DNA of 64,000 nucleotides from Chitinivibrionales bacterium (GTDB lineage: Bacteria; Fibrobacterota; Chitinivibrionia; Chitinivibrionales; WJKA01), in assembly GCA_014728215.1 (NCBI GenBank), contig WJLZ01000159.1:1-64000 (forward strand), given 5' to 3'. Made by a program: the position numbers and the translations under genes. Each line of letters starts with the position of its first letter. Position 1 is the first letter of the stretch. This document shows positions 9,189 through 17,957 of the stretch, piece by piece. The notes below the pieces were generated by a model. The model made no database searches, had not been told where the DNA came from, and saw only the letters and a program-made list of their open reading frames with translations.

Positions 9189-9250
9189 AAGTTGAAGGTT
9201 AAGCGTTAAAAGTCAGGACTTTTGCTTAACCACAACCTCACCTTCAACTT
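9189..9250. repeat. Imperfect long inverted repeat (hairpin)
   Basis: AAGTTGAAGG at 9189-9198 pairs exactly with CCTTCAACTT at 9241-9250. Inside, GTTAAGC and AAAAGTC pair with GACTTTT and GCTTAAC around a three-base loop. The element lies between the DUF488 operon and a divergently unrelated gene and has no T-tract. It resembles a dispersed intergenic repeat more than a terminator. A second hairpin of similar style but different sequence lies at 45092-45154. Confidence 0.55.
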
Positions 9251-9338
9251 CTCACTTCGTTGTCTCTCTCCCGGTAGCACCTCGGGACAGGGCTTTTGTC
9301 TCAAATCGCTCTTAATTGGGCCCCCTCGTTCATCGTAA

Positions 9339-10136
9339 TCATTCTCGTAATTTTTCATCCCTTTTCCCCCTTATCGCTTTCCAGTAAAAATCTTTCATTG
9401 CCCTGGCACGGTTGAGAAAGGAATCTTTGGCTGTTTTCGGGCGGGGGGCGAAGTGGGGGATGACCGCAAGCATGACGATATAGTAAAGATAGCCGTTCTC
9501 GGTGGGAAAAAGACGTACATAGCGATAGACATCATCCGGGTAAATGAGAAATATTAAAAATCTGCGTACTGTATCGACATTGCTGATTTCAAAAATAAGA
9601 GAACTGTCCTGGAATGCTATTTTCGAATGATAGAATAATCCTCCCGAACGGTTATCTTTCTGGAAAAAACAGAAATCAAACTCCGGTACCTGCTCGGTGA
9701 ATTGATGGTTGGGGATCGGCTGAGAGAAATTGCTGTCGGTAATAGTATATGATTCTTCGATGAGTGGCAGAATTTTATCCTGCGTTACCGAGTAATAATG
9801 AATGCCTTTCATTGATGAAATATCCAAAAAGACATTGGCAATGGAAAGCAGTGACACATCGGTTTGAATTTCACCTTTGAGAAAGACGGCATAATCGAAA
9901 GAGCGATTTTTAAGCGGGGGCGGGAGAGCTTCTGATGAAATTTCTTTGGACGTATATACGGTTTCTATTGCAGTTCCTGCCTGTATGCGTGCCCGTTCGC
10001 TCGGGCTGAAATAGTCTCCTGTTTTTGCAGCATGAGCCCTTCCCGGAATCAGGAACGAAACCACGGCTCCAGCAATCAGCGCCATGGAATGCAGCGATGA
10101 TGTACCTTTTTGATTGTGTGAATAACCATTTGTCAT
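9339..10136 (-). CDS. Exported protein of unknown function
   Basis: 265 residues from the ATG at 10134-10136; an in-frame TTG three codons upstream is also possible and neither has a clear ribosome-binding site. A Sec-type signal peptide is evident: a hydrophobic run 'MALIAGAVVSFLIPG' followed by AHA-AKT as a likely cleavage site near residue 37. The mature part is mixed alpha/beta with 'YYSVTQDKILPLIEESY' and an aromatic-rich segment, ending in a basic tail (KAIRGKRDEK). It resembles uncharacterised exported proteins of spirochaetes (DUF6675-like), but I am not certain. Probably periplasmic or membrane-attached. Confidence 0.6.
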   Translation of the reverse strand: MTNGYSHNQKGTSSLHSMALIAGAVVSFLIPGRAHAAKTGDYFSPSERARIQAGTAIETVYTSKEISSEALPPPLKNRSFDYAVFLKGEIQTDVSLLSIANVFLDISSMKGIHYYSVTQDKILPLIEESYTITDSNFSQPIPNHQFTEQVPEFDFCFFQKDNRSGGLFYHSKIAFQDSSLIFEISNVDTVRRFLIFLIYPDDVYRYVRLFPTENGYLYYIVMLAVIPHFAPRPKTAKDSFLNRARAMKDFYWKAIRGKRDEKLRE

Positions 10137-10355
10137 GATAATCAATTTAAATTATGCCGATTCGGAATGCATACATTGCTTCAGTTTATGAAAATTACAA
10201 GAAGATTAGATTTAAAAACGATCTTTCGTGACCCCGTGCCTGAAAAAGGCTTGAACCTTCTGGAAAATTAGGTTATTTTGTAAAAAGGGGCGACTCTTTA
10301 AGTACAGGCCGCATTCACAGGACAGCACTGGAAGGGCGATAAGAGAGGAAAAAGT

Positions 10356-10757
10356 ATGCTGCAGATTTCCGGAACACGTGTGTTTGCCATATGCGCCACC
10401 GCCCTCTTTCTGACGTGCGGCGGTTCCAATCCATCCAGTAATTCGAACCCTCCGGCAAAGCAGGACGGCCCTCCTGAAATGCGGTTCCTCAATTCCAATC
10501 GTGTGACCACTATCGGTGGCGACACAATCCGCTATCATATACGCAACCTCTCTGCTCTGGATTCTACGTGGGATGAAGTTATCACTTTCGGCGAGTATTC
10601 TATATATAAATTGATTACTCCCAGCAGTACTCCTTTTACCGTTGTAGGCGAAATCCGGCCGGATACGGGGGGCGAATGGCGGGAGATGAGATGGAACGAT
10701 CAGTCTATTGACCCCGATACCGGTGGACCATTTACCCTGGAGCTGTCTTTTGAATAA
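10356..10757 (+). CDS. Small lipoprotein of unknown function
   Basis: 133 residues. The signal sequence ends at a lipobox-like 'LFLTC', so Cys21 would be lipidated, followed by a Ser/Asn/Pro-rich linker (GGSNPSSNSNPPAK). The remaining 90 residues look like a single beta-sandwich domain with alternating hydrophobic strands. The ribosome-binding site is AGAGGAAAAAG just before the ATG. Its stop overlaps the start of the VWA gene by 8 bases, so the two are an operon, and the proteins may act together at the outer membrane. Confidence 0.7.
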   Translation: MLQISGTRVFAICATALFLTCGGSNPSSNSNPPAKQDGPPEMRFLNSNRVTTIGGDTIRYHIRNLSALDSTWDEVITFGEYSIYKLITPSSTPFTVVGEIRPDTGGEWREMRWNDQSIDPDTGGPFTLELSFE

Positions 10758-13110
10758 CAGAGCATCAGGAAAATCTATCAATGTTCTCTTGTGGCCGGGG
10801 AAGCTTTTTTTTCTTATCCTCTTATCGGGGATGATTGCCCGGGCCGAGCAGATATGCGAATTCCGCCTGACCAAATGTCCTGAGACGTACGATGGCGATA
10901 CCATTATCGTGCCCGAATACGTGGCAGCACTGTCATCAAATATTCGCGCATGTTTGTCATCGGTGATGTTTCTGGATACATCCAATCAAAGCCATACGCC
11001 GTCGATTATGTTTGTTATCGATAATTCCGGGAGTATGACCGGTGTCGGAGCTGATGATGCCAATGATCAGTTCGGCTCTCGTTTTACCGTGACACGCGCA
11101 CTCCTTGACACGATCCACAAAACCCAGCCCAATGCAGAAGTGGGTATTGCGGTTTTTACCAATCACCTTAATTTCGATCCCCGAACTAACGAATATTTCA
11201 GCCAGTATTTCCAGCGCATGCCGAAAACGTATGATGATGAGCCCGATCAGGCCTATCTGTCGTTTATCGAGCTTAACGAGCAATACGGCAGCAGGAAAGG
11301 AATTGATATCATCAAAGATGTCCTCGCAACCGATACGGTGGATACGACGAAGAATAACAATCCATACAGCTATGTTGATCTGGTGTATAAACCCGATTTT
11401 GAAATAAATCGTTCGACCAATATCAATATGGGTTTTGAAGCTGTCAAGGATGCCATGAATGGTGCTTCAAATCCTCCTGAGCGGCAATTTGTTATCTTTC
11501 TTTCCGACGGCGATGCACGAGGAAATGAGATGGCCGGTTATGATGACCGCTATTACTTCAGTAAAGGTGAGAATGTTCCCACCACATTTACGGTGTTTTT
11601 TACCTCCAGTGGCGATGCGCCATCGAGTCTGGAAACAATGGCCGATAATGTCAAGCAAAATGGCTATTCGGTAACCAATCCTAAAAGTGCTTTATGGACC
11701 ATACAAACATCGCATGATGACCTTATGGATCTTTTTATGGAAAAAATCCTCACCAATATTCTTATCCCCGGCAATCCTACCCGGATTATGATCAACGAGC
11801 GGTCATCCACCGCCTATATGGACAGCTCCTTTATCTTTGCCGGTGGTTTTTCTCTGAGCGACACGCTGACGCCCTTTTCATTAGATATCAATTACCGATA
11901 TCGTGATACGACCGATAATATTATTAACGATTCGACCATTACTTCACAATTTTTTGTCAAGCGTGTAGCAGGGGCATCCGTGCCCGATAATATCGAATTG
12001 TATTGTGAAGAAGTTATTACTCCCGACAGCATTCCGGTAACCGCAGCGCTTCTCGATACCAATGGTGACGGCCACCTCGACCGGATCGATTTGACCTGGT
12101 CGGACAACCGCGCGTTGCGGGATTCGATGCCCACGGTATCCGAGCTTGTCACCCTGTTGCAGATCGCAACCCGTGAGGGAAAAACCGTAGCGCTTAGTGC
12201 AGATACCATGGAAGTGGATACGGCAAATCAGACAATACGGGTGATTCTTGAAGAAAACACCGTAGAGACACTTGAGACCGGATGGGATTCGGCGCAGGTG
12301 CAGCTCGCTCCGGTTCCTGTGGCAGGGGACGGCAGCTATTTTTACATAGCGGATATTGTCGATCGGGCCGGACCGGTAATAAAAACCGCGCGCTATTATC
12401 GCGACCCGCAAACAGGACGGGATTCGCTAATTGTAGAGTTCAGCGAACCGGTGATATGGCAGTCGTCGAGTGTAATACCCCCGGAGGTATTCAATTACTA
12501 TCGGCTGGATACGCTTAAAGATGAGGCATTTTCAGAAACCGATGCATCGGATCTTGGTCAAATACCAGCGGGAGCGATCGTTATGATGACCGGCGATTTC
12601 CTGCCGGTGGGCGGTATTGACAGTCTTCAGTTGGACGACAACAGCCGGATAGTCGACAGCTCAGGCACTGCCCCGCCCGAAAATGGCCGTAAAGCGCCGG
12701 TCCTGTATGCCGGAGGTGAACCCTGGGCTGGAGCGATTGTCAACCCCTTTACACCGGGGGTGGATGACATTCCTTACCAGGTTCGCAATTTTTACGACAA
12801 TGTCATCTATTCGCAATCGGGCAGTAATTCAACATCCGGCACGATTATCGGCATTCAGTCTCAAGGCCCCCTGGAGCGTCAATCCGACGGCTCCTATGGA
12901 AAAGCGGTTGTTTACGATGCTGTCGCCAATATGGTTCGTAAAAACCTGCGCGTCTATCAGGAAACCACCACCGACTACGGTGTCTTCTGGGATGGCCTCA
13001 ATGCAAACGGACGGCGAGTAGGCGGAGGTGCTTACCTCCTGGTTATCTCAACAACCGACATCAACGGCGATACTCAGACAACCAGGGTGAAACTGGGTGT
13101 CAAGCGGTAG
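10750..13110 (+). CDS. Secreted von Willebrand factor A domain protein with FlgD-like C-terminus
   Basis: 786 residues from TTG at 10750, chosen because GGAG lies 8 bases ahead and the product then starts with a proper signal peptide ('LLWPGKLFFLILLSGMIARA', cleavage before EQ). A VWA domain begins near residue 85, with the metal-ion-dependent adhesion site DNSGSM in 'IMFVIDNSGSM' and a later 'VIFLSDGDARG'. The middle region has repeated beta-sandwich-type segments with 'DTNGDGHLDRIDLTWSD', a calcium-binding-like DxNGDGxxD loop. The last 90 residues ('VFWDGLNANGRRVGGGAYL') match the FlgD Ig-like domain, common at the C-terminus of Fibrobacterota secreted proteins. Likely a surface adhesion or complex-assembly protein. 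Confidence 0.82.
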   Translation: MNNRASGKSINVLLWPGKLFFLILLSGMIARAEQICEFRLTKCPETYDGDTIIVPEYVAALSSNIRACLSSVMFLDTSNQSHTPSIMFVIDNSGSMTGVGADDANDQFGSRFTVTRALLDTIHKTQPNAEVGIAVFTNHLNFDPRTNEYFSQYFQRMPKTYDDEPDQAYLSFIELNEQYGSRKGIDIIKDVLATDTVDTTKNNNPYSYVDLVYKPDFEINRSTNINMGFEAVKDAMNGASNPPERQFVIFLSDGDARGNEMAGYDDRYYFSKGENVPTTFTVFFTSSGDAPSSLETMADNVKQNGYSVTNPKSALWTIQTSHDDLMDLFMEKILTNILIPGNPTRIMINERSSTAYMDSSFIFAGGFSLSDTLTPFSLDINYRYRDTTDNIINDSTITSQFFVKRVAGASVPDNIELYCEEVITPDSIPVTAALLDTNGDGHLDRIDLTWSDNRALRDSMPTVSELVTLLQIATREGKTVALSADTMEVDTANQTIRVILEENTVETLETGWDSAQVQLAPVPVAGDGSYFYIADIVDRAGPVIKTARYYRDPQTGRDSLIVEFSEPVIWQSSSVIPPEVFNYYRLDTLKDEAFSETDASDLGQIPAGAIVMMTGDFLPVGGIDSLQLDDNSRIVDSSGTAPPENGRKAPVLYAGGEPWAGAIVNPFTPGVDDIPYQVRNFYDNVIYSQSGSNSTSGTIIGIQSQGPLERQSDGSYGKAVVYDAVANMVRKNLRVYQETTTDYGVFWDGLNANGRRVGGGAYLLVISTTDINGDTQTTRVKLGVKR

Positions 13111-13177
13111 TATTTTCTCCGCATTGTCGTGAGTGAGGATTTTCAGGGTTGGGGAATCGAAAAACATTCCCACCTCT

Positions 13178-13384
13178 TCAACGCCACATCTCGAATGCCT
13201 TCTCAGAATTTGAAGTATATCCTGAGTGAGCAGTATAAACCGTTTGGATATTATCCATTCCGGCAATTTTACGAATCGATACCGAATCCATTGCCATATC
13301 TTCGGTAAATATTTTCACCATCGGGCAGATTTTTTCATCCACAATAATACACAGATCCCCGGCAAAAAGCGACTCATCCTGCCG
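13178..13384 (-). pseudogene. C-terminal remnant of a metallo-beta-lactamase-fold hydrolase
   Basis: On the minus strand a 68-codon stretch reads QDESLFAGDLCIIV, then 'KIAGMDNIQTVYTAHSGYTS' and ends 'FEMWR' followed by a stop. FAGD...(T/Y)AHSG is the typical second half of MBL-fold hydrolases, with the metal-bridging Asp and last His. In-frame stops lie immediately upstream and the N-terminal HxHxDH half is absent, so this is the tail of a deleted gene. Confidence 0.6.
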
Positions 13385-13460
13385 GCTATTGCAGCAAAGC
13401 TGCCCGCAATGGTACTATAAAGGTGGACAAACAAATTTTACTCTGCACCGGGGGTCTGCC

Positions 13461-14321
13461 ATGGAAAAAAAATCATCACCTAATCGATCCTTTCAATTCA
13501 ATATTTCGTCGCACTTTAAATTAACAATAGTTATCATTTTTATCTGTTTAATTGTTTTTAAAATCCTCAATGTAACCCGGTTTCCCGGTGAAATGGTTAT
13601 TCCCGACAGTGTTCTTCTTGGTTCGGCGTTGGCATTTTGTATCTATTTGTGGGTTCAGGAAATACGGGATCGCGATAAACTTTTCAGAATGAATGTTGAG
13701 CTGATAGGATTGCGGGATAAAATCAAAACAACCGAAATGCTTCTCTACGAAAAAATTGAGAATACCCTGGAACAGAAGCATCCCCATCTGCGAGGTCATG
13801 CCCGCCATGTTTCGTTGCTATCGAAGGAAATCGGCAAAAAGATGAACATGACACATCAGGAACTCGAAATTCTCTCCGCCGCGGCGCTATTGCACGATAT
13901 CGGCATGATGAGTGTTCCGGATTCGATCATCCAAAAACCTCAGGCTCTGGATGATCTGGAATGGGTTGAAATCAAGAAGCACCCGGTTTCGTCATTTAAT
14001 TTTTTTTCACCCCTCAAGCATTTCGGTGCAGAAAGCCGGATTGTGCGTCAGCACCATGAGCGTTTCGACGGCAAGGGGTATCCCGGACAACTGAAGGGAA
14101 AATCTATCGAACTGGGCGCGCGGATTATTGCTGTCGCCGATGCCTTCGATGCAATGAATTCGCAACGGATCTATCGGGGAACAATGCTTCCCAGAAAATT
14201 CATCGTGCGGGAGCTGCGCGCCAATGTCGGGACCCAGTTCGATCCACAAATCATTACCGCATTTTTACAGGTGCTCAACGAACAGCCCTTTCTCTGGGAC
14301 CAGAATCTGCAACCAGCATGA
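13461..14321 (+). CDS. Membrane-anchored HD-GYP protein, predicted c-di-GMP phosphodiesterase
   Basis: 286 residues from the ATG at 13461; an upstream in-frame ATG at 13389 overlaps the MBL remnant and adds no recognisable sequence. Two hydrophobic helices (about residues 20-39 and 47-64) anchor the protein, followed by a short helix linker and a complete HD-GYP domain: 'HLRGHARHV', LLHDIG with the metal-binding HD, and HHERFDGKGYPG with the GYP motif. It should hydrolyse cyclic-di-GMP at the inner membrane, controlling motility or surface attachment. It is the second HD-GYP protein in the window, distinct from that at 3062. Confidence 0.9.
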   Translation: MEKKSSPNRSFQFNISSHFKLTIVIIFICLIVFKILNVTRFPGEMVIPDSVLLGSALAFCIYLWVQEIRDRDKLFRMNVELIGLRDKIKTTEMLLYEKIENTLEQKHPHLRGHARHVSLLSKEIGKKMNMTHQELEILSAAALLHDIGMMSVPDSIIQKPQALDDLEWVEIKKHPVSSFNFFSPLKHFGAESRIVRQHHERFDGKGYPGQLKGKSIELGARIIAVADAFDAMNSQRIYRGTMLPRKFIVRELRANVGTQFDPQIITAFLQVLNEQPFLWDQNLQPA

Positions 14322-14386
14322 AATAACCGGTGTTGTAACCGGATATAAATCGCCGGTCGAACCGGGAGGGGGGTTCTGAGACATGC

Positions 14387-14555
14387 TCTAAAAGCCATTT
14401 CACACGTGCTCCCATCAACCGATCGGGCGCGACGAGCCCATCTGCTTCGTTGCTCAATCGTTGCATACGCCCGGTATGCGTCGATCTTGCGCCTCACATA
14501 TGGTCACCTCGCGCTTCGACATCCTCGGTCCGTATTTATCAAAAGGCTTCTAAGA
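14387..14555. repeat. About 169-bp intergenic repeat element with near-inverted ends
   Basis: The element starts TCTAAAAGCC (14387-14396) and ends GGCTTCTAAGA (14545-14555), near-inverted copies of each other. It contains an inner hairpin GCATAC-GCCCG-GTATGC and GC-rich segments of the type 'CATCTGCTTCGTTGCTCA'. I recognise this as the style of dispersed REP/MITE-like repeats in many environmental genomes. It covers the last bases of the OsmC gene. Copy number elsewhere cannot be judged from one window. Confidence 0.5.
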
Positions 14556-14960
14556 ACTTTTTACAACCAGATTATGCTCCAACGAAATTCCGGCCTGTTC
14601 GAAGAGTTTTTCCACAGGGCAGGCATTCAGCGTTTTGTCAAATATTCTCTTTACCTTTTCTTCGGGTTCCGATGAGATTACCGTGACATCCGCCACCGCC
14701 TTGGTGATAGTCGGAGCCCCCTGTGGTTGATCGGCATCGATAACAGCCGTTATGCCGTCAAATTCCAGCTTGGAATTAGTGGCCACAACAGAGAATATTG
14801 TGGTGATACAACCGGAAAGACCCATCACACACAATTCAAGAGCGGTCGGCCCAAGATCCGTACCATTTTTTGCCGGGGGCAGGTCAATAACGAGACCGTG
14901 ATTGCGGCTATTGTCAACAATCGATTTATATCCTTCAACCAGTTTTGACGTTGATTTCAT
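14550..14960 (-). CDS. OsmC-family protein, predicted thiol peroxidase-like
   Basis: 136 residues, normal OsmC/Ohr length. The two conserved cysteines are present: one in 'MGLSGCITTIFSVVA' and one in 'LNACPVEKLF', the pair that reduces organic hydroperoxides in the family. 'PTALELCVMGLSGC' matches the OsmC helix start. The subfamily (OsmC, Ohr or YhfA-like) is unclear; the C-terminal 'CPVEKLFEQAG' resembles the YhfA-like group, whose substrates are uncertain. The 3' end runs into the repeat element, which supplies the last codons and stop. Confidence 0.85.
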   Translation of the reverse strand: MKSTSKLVEGYKSIVDNSRNHGLVIDLPPAKNGTDLGPTALELCVMGLSGCITTIFSVVATNSKLEFDGITAVIDADQPQGAPTITKAVADVTVISSEPEEKVKRIFDKTLNACPVEKLFEQAGISLEHNLVVKSS

Positions 14961-14996
14961 GATACCTTCTTACTAAATGGTTTAGAATATTTAAAG

Positions 14997-15581
14997 TTAT
15001 TCATCATCGGGTTTAAGCTGACCAAAGACATTTTTCAGCAATGACTGGGCTTTGGCAAGATTTTCCCGGGCCCCGAGGATGTCACCCCCATTGAGTGATG
15101 CCATTCCCACGGTAATCGCGCTCTCAGCAGTGTCAACATCCGCGGCCATTTGCACAACAGCTTTTCTTCCCAGAGATCGTGGTGCCCGTTTGACCGCGGC
15201 CCGTGTGTCTTTTATCATTCCCTCCGCGGAAGTCAATCCCGCTTCAACCTGGGCCTTTAGTTCCACTTTCGCTTTGGGTGCCTCGTTCTTGAGATCTTCG
15301 GCAAGCACTGATACATTTTCCAACATCGCATCGGCCCTGGCAAAGCTTCTTGCCAGAAAAAACTTCTTTTTCTGCAATGAAATCTCTGTCTCAACGGCCT
15401 GTAGTGCTTTTTGCACATTTTGATAATTATTCGGCAGGTATTTTTCCGCTTCGGCCTCTTCTGCCGCTTGAAATGCGGCTTTTGCCGAGGCAAGTTCCTC
15501 TTCCGGCGCCTGGGCACAGCCGGTAAAAATCCCTGTCATGCATACAACAGCAACAGACATCAGGCCAATAACTTTATGCAT
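14997..15581 (-). CDS. Helical lipoprotein (DUF4398-like)
   Basis: 194 residues. The signal peptide ends in a lipobox FTGC (Cys22), so the protein is lipid-anchored. The rest is almost entirely alpha-helical with Ala, Glu and Lys predominating ('ASAKAAFQAAEEAEAEKYLP', 'LAKAQSLLKNV'), resembling DUF4398, a periplasmic helical-hairpin lipoprotein domain. The ribosome-binding site AGGAGGT immediately precedes the start. Function unknown; such proteins often sit between membrane and cell wall. Confidence 0.75.
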   Translation of the reverse strand: MHKVIGLMSVAVVCMTGIFTGCAQAPEEELASAKAAFQAAEEAEAEKYLPNNYQNVQKALQAVETEISLQKKKFFLARSFARADAMLENVSVLAEDLKNEAPKAKVELKAQVEAGLTSAEGMIKDTRAAVKRAPRSLGRKAVVQMAADVDTAESAITVGMASLNGGDILGARENLAKAQSLLKNVFGQLKPDDE

Positions 15582-15927
15582 AGGTGACCTCCTGCAAAAA
15601 GATGAATAGATGAGTGTTCAATAAATATCCGATTTTGCTCTTTAAATATACATAAATAATCATAATAAGTGGGAGCGGAATTTTATTAGTTTTTGTGTCC
15701 CTTCTCTTTATCCCCAAAAAAAACAAAATGCCGTAGCAGAAATGAGGTTTATTAAACAGATGAATGTTTGTTCCATAAACCGGTCTCTATCACCCGCGTA
15801 ATCCGATATTTACTGTTAGATTCTGTAAAGCTCTGAAAATACCGGCCAAAATTTATGTAACAAATTCTCATGGCCACTCGTTTATAATCAGGAATGCGGT
15901 TTCTTGGTCGTAAAAAAGGAGGGCGAT
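15582..15927. other. Intergenic region without a recognised gene
   Basis: AT-rich spacer between two divergent genes. A TATAAT at 15883-15888 could be a -10 element for the ExbD-like gene, but no matching -35 is evident. Nothing else was recognised. Confidence 0.4.
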
Positions 15928-16485
15928 ATGAGAGAGAAGAGGTTTACCTATGTTTCTGAGGCAAAGGATCTTGATCTTGCTCCGTTCCTAAACTTAATGA
16001 TTGTTCTGGTGCCGGTCCTCCTGCTGTCGGTAGAATTTGCCCGCATTTCAATCATCGATGCCGCTCTCCTCAGTTGTGCCGGGTCGAATACAAAAGAGGC
16101 AGATACTGTTAGCGACAACAGGGAAGAGGTAGAAAAACTTCTTCTTACGGCAATCATTTCCGATTCTTCACTGGTACTTGCATCCAGACAAGGGGTCCTT
16201 CCGGATATTATGTACCGTGAATATCATGAATATATTGCTCAGGATGATGGTCAAGTCGTAATAACCGAATATTATCCGGATAAAAAAGTTGTACATCCGG
16301 TAACAAAAAGGGAAATGAAACTCGTAGAGAGAAACGAGATACGACTTTACAGTATTGATGAAAAAGGCAACATTATCCGGGCACTCTATACCGGCGATAA
16401 TGACCTGGTTACCGATAAGGAGGGAAATATCATTCACCATCCAATGAAATCGAGAGATACCTCGAAAAATACGGTTGATGCATAA
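15928..16485 (+). CDS. ExbD/TolR-like biopolymer transport protein
   Basis: 185 residues from the ATG at 15928, preceded by a strong AAGGAGG. The N-terminus 'DLDLAPFLNLMIVLVPVLLL' is the ExbD/TolR transmembrane helix with its conserved Asp-Leu-x-Pro-Asn-like start; the proton-carrying Asp is normally in 'D.Mf.ll'. In E. coli ExbD or TolR the helix has 'PFIDVMLVLL'; here the position is Asn ('PFLNLMIVL'), so proton coupling may be altered. The periplasmic part has an unusual tail with 'DEKGNIIRALYTGD' repeats. No ExbB/TolQ partner is nearby, so the motor partner must lie elsewhere. The gene precedes a secreted protein by 28 bases and probably shares its transcript. Confidence 0.65.
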   Translation: MREKRFTYVSEAKDLDLAPFLNLMIVLVPVLLLSVEFARISIIDAALLSCAGSNTKEADTVSDNREEVEKLLLTAIISDSSLVLASRQGVLPDIMYREYHEYIAQDDGQVVITEYYPDKKVVHPVTKREMKLVERNEIRLYSIDEKGNIIRALYTGDNDLVTDKEGNIIHHPMKSRDTSKNTVDA

Positions 16486-16513
16486 CCATTCTAAGTCCTT
16501 AAAGGAGGAATAA

Positions 16514-17647
16514 ATGGACCGGCTCTTTTACTATGTACGGTATTGCTTTCTGATGGGACTTCTTGTATCGATCTGCTATTCACAGGGAGAAATTGTTGTT
16601 GATCATTCCTGTACAGATATCGATGCCATACCTTTGTCGTGGGTCGATTCTGCAAAGAGCATGTTGCATATCGGATATGGACATACCTCCCATGGGAGTC
16701 AGCTTGCCACCGGTATGAATGCGTTGGAGAATTACTATTCCGACGGCCGGTTCGACTGGAGCCACAGCGGGGTAACAGGGGAGTTGCACCTTTTTGAAGG
16801 TGACGGATATGGCGATGGCCTTTTAGATCATGATTGCGGTTATACCGGGTGGGATGATGAAACACGAGAATATTTGGATTCTCACCCGGAATGCAATGTT
16901 ATCATCTGGTCATGGTGTGGCCAGGTGAATAATGTCGATAATCTGAATGCGCACTATCTTACGCCCATGTCGCAACTGGAAACCGAATATCCTTCCGTTA
17001 CCTTTGTATATATGACCGGGCATCTCGAAGGACTGGGGCCGGACGGCTCTTTGTATGCGGCGAATCAGACGATCAGGGAGTATTGCAGCACAAATAACAA
17101 GGTGTGTTACGATTTTGCGGATATTGAAAAGTATGATCCCGACGGCGACGTTAACTATCAACAGTATCATGCCGATGATGAATGCGACTATACACCGCAG
17201 GGCGGGGGAAGTGCTAACTGGGCTGATGGGTGGATTGAAGAAAACCCGTCTCATACTCTGACGGAAATCACCCAAGAATGCGGTGGGTGTGCCCATTCCC
17301 GCAGACTTAACTGTGTACAAAAAGGTGTCGCGGCATGGTGGCTCTGGGCCCGGCTTGCAGGATGGGATAATAATATCGATGTACTTCAAAGAGGTACGCC
17401 GGAGGGTATGAACCCCGGGGTAAAATTGTTCGGAATTTTAGATGATGCGCTCAGGGTAACCCCTGCCTCATCACTGTATCCGTATACTGTTAGGATATCC
17501 ACGGTCAATGGTGCGGTCCGGTACCTTTCCGGCCCCAGGCAGGAGCCGACGGTAGTGCCTTTCCATAAGGAATATGCACGGGGCGTTTATGTGGTTTACT
17601 TTCGGTCGGCACAATTCTCACAATCCCGAATTATTACCATTCAGTGA
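16514..17647 (+). CDS. Secreted protein of an uncharacterised family, possibly hydrolase
   Basis: 377 residues with AAGGAGG ahead of the ATG. A signal peptide is clear ('RYCFLMGLLVSICYSQG'). The core contains 'IGYGHTSHGSQLATGM', 'NVIIWSWCGQVNN' and 'FVYMTGHLEGLG', short conserved blocks with Ser/Cys/His that resemble an SGNH-like arrangement, though I cannot assign a family. Several cysteines, including a CGGC-like motif ('QECGGCAHS'), suggest disulphides. The C-terminal 80 residues look like a beta-sandwich secretion or sorting tail ending in 'SRIITIQ', as in T9SS-type tails. Likely exported to the surface; enzymatic role unproven. Confidence 0.6.
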   Translation: MDRLFYYVRYCFLMGLLVSICYSQGEIVVDHSCTDIDAIPLSWVDSAKSMLHIGYGHTSHGSQLATGMNALENYYSDGRFDWSHSGVTGELHLFEGDGYGDGLLDHDCGYTGWDDETREYLDSHPECNVIIWSWCGQVNNVDNLNAHYLTPMSQLETEYPSVTFVYMTGHLEGLGPDGSLYAANQTIREYCSTNNKVCYDFADIEKYDPDGDVNYQQYHADDECDYTPQGGGSANWADGWIEENPSHTLTEITQECGGCAHSRRLNCVQKGVAAWWLWARLAGWDNNIDVLQRGTPEGMNPGVKLFGILDDALRVTPASSLYPYTVRISTVNGAVRYLSGPRQEPTVVPFHKEYARGVYVVYFRSAQFSQSRIITIQ

Positions 17648-17705
17648 TTTCCCTTTCCGTATCTGCATGTATGGCTTCAAAAAACGTTTTTCAAATGTGA
17701 TAAAA

Positions 17706-17957
17706 TCACAACACAAATTTCACTGAGGGATCTTTTTTCAGGCATTCAAAGATGTGGAGTCTTTCGCGTTCGTCACTCACCTGAATATCCAGAATCAGGG
17801 AATGGTATTTCCCGCCCGAGCTGGTATGTGAATTGATAAGATCGAATTCTTTGTTGTCCTCAACCACTGTATCCACCGCTTTGCGCATGAGTTCTTTGTC
17901 TTGGCCTACTATCCGGTACGACCAGTTACATGGATATTCTATTTCCGGTTTTTTCAT
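17706..17957 (-). CDS. DUF493/YbeD-like small protein
   Basis: 83 residues starting at ATG 17955-17957, preceded by AAGGAC. 'EYPCNWSYRIVGQDKE', 'GGKYHSLILDIQV' and 'DPSVKFVL' match YbeD/DUF493, a ferredoxin-like (ACT-type) fold protein. In E. coli, ybeD lies beside lipoate genes; no such neighbour is seen here. A longer in-frame start at 18005 is less likely, since family members start just before the CxWxY block. Cytoplasmic; function unclear. Confidence 0.82.
   Translation of the reverse strand: MKKPEIEYPCNWSYRIVGQDKELMRKAVDTVVEDNKEFDLINSHTSSGGKYHSLILDIQVSDERERLHIFECLKKDPSVKFVL

Noticed and set aside
9241-9300. CRISPR-like repetition in the CT-rich stretch near the DUF488 genes
   Set aside because: No regularly spaced repeat units or spacers are present.
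13389-13460. Upstream in-frame ATG for the second HD-GYP gene
   Set aside because: The added residues overlap the MBL remnant and lack any recognisable sequence; the ATG at 13461 is the better start.
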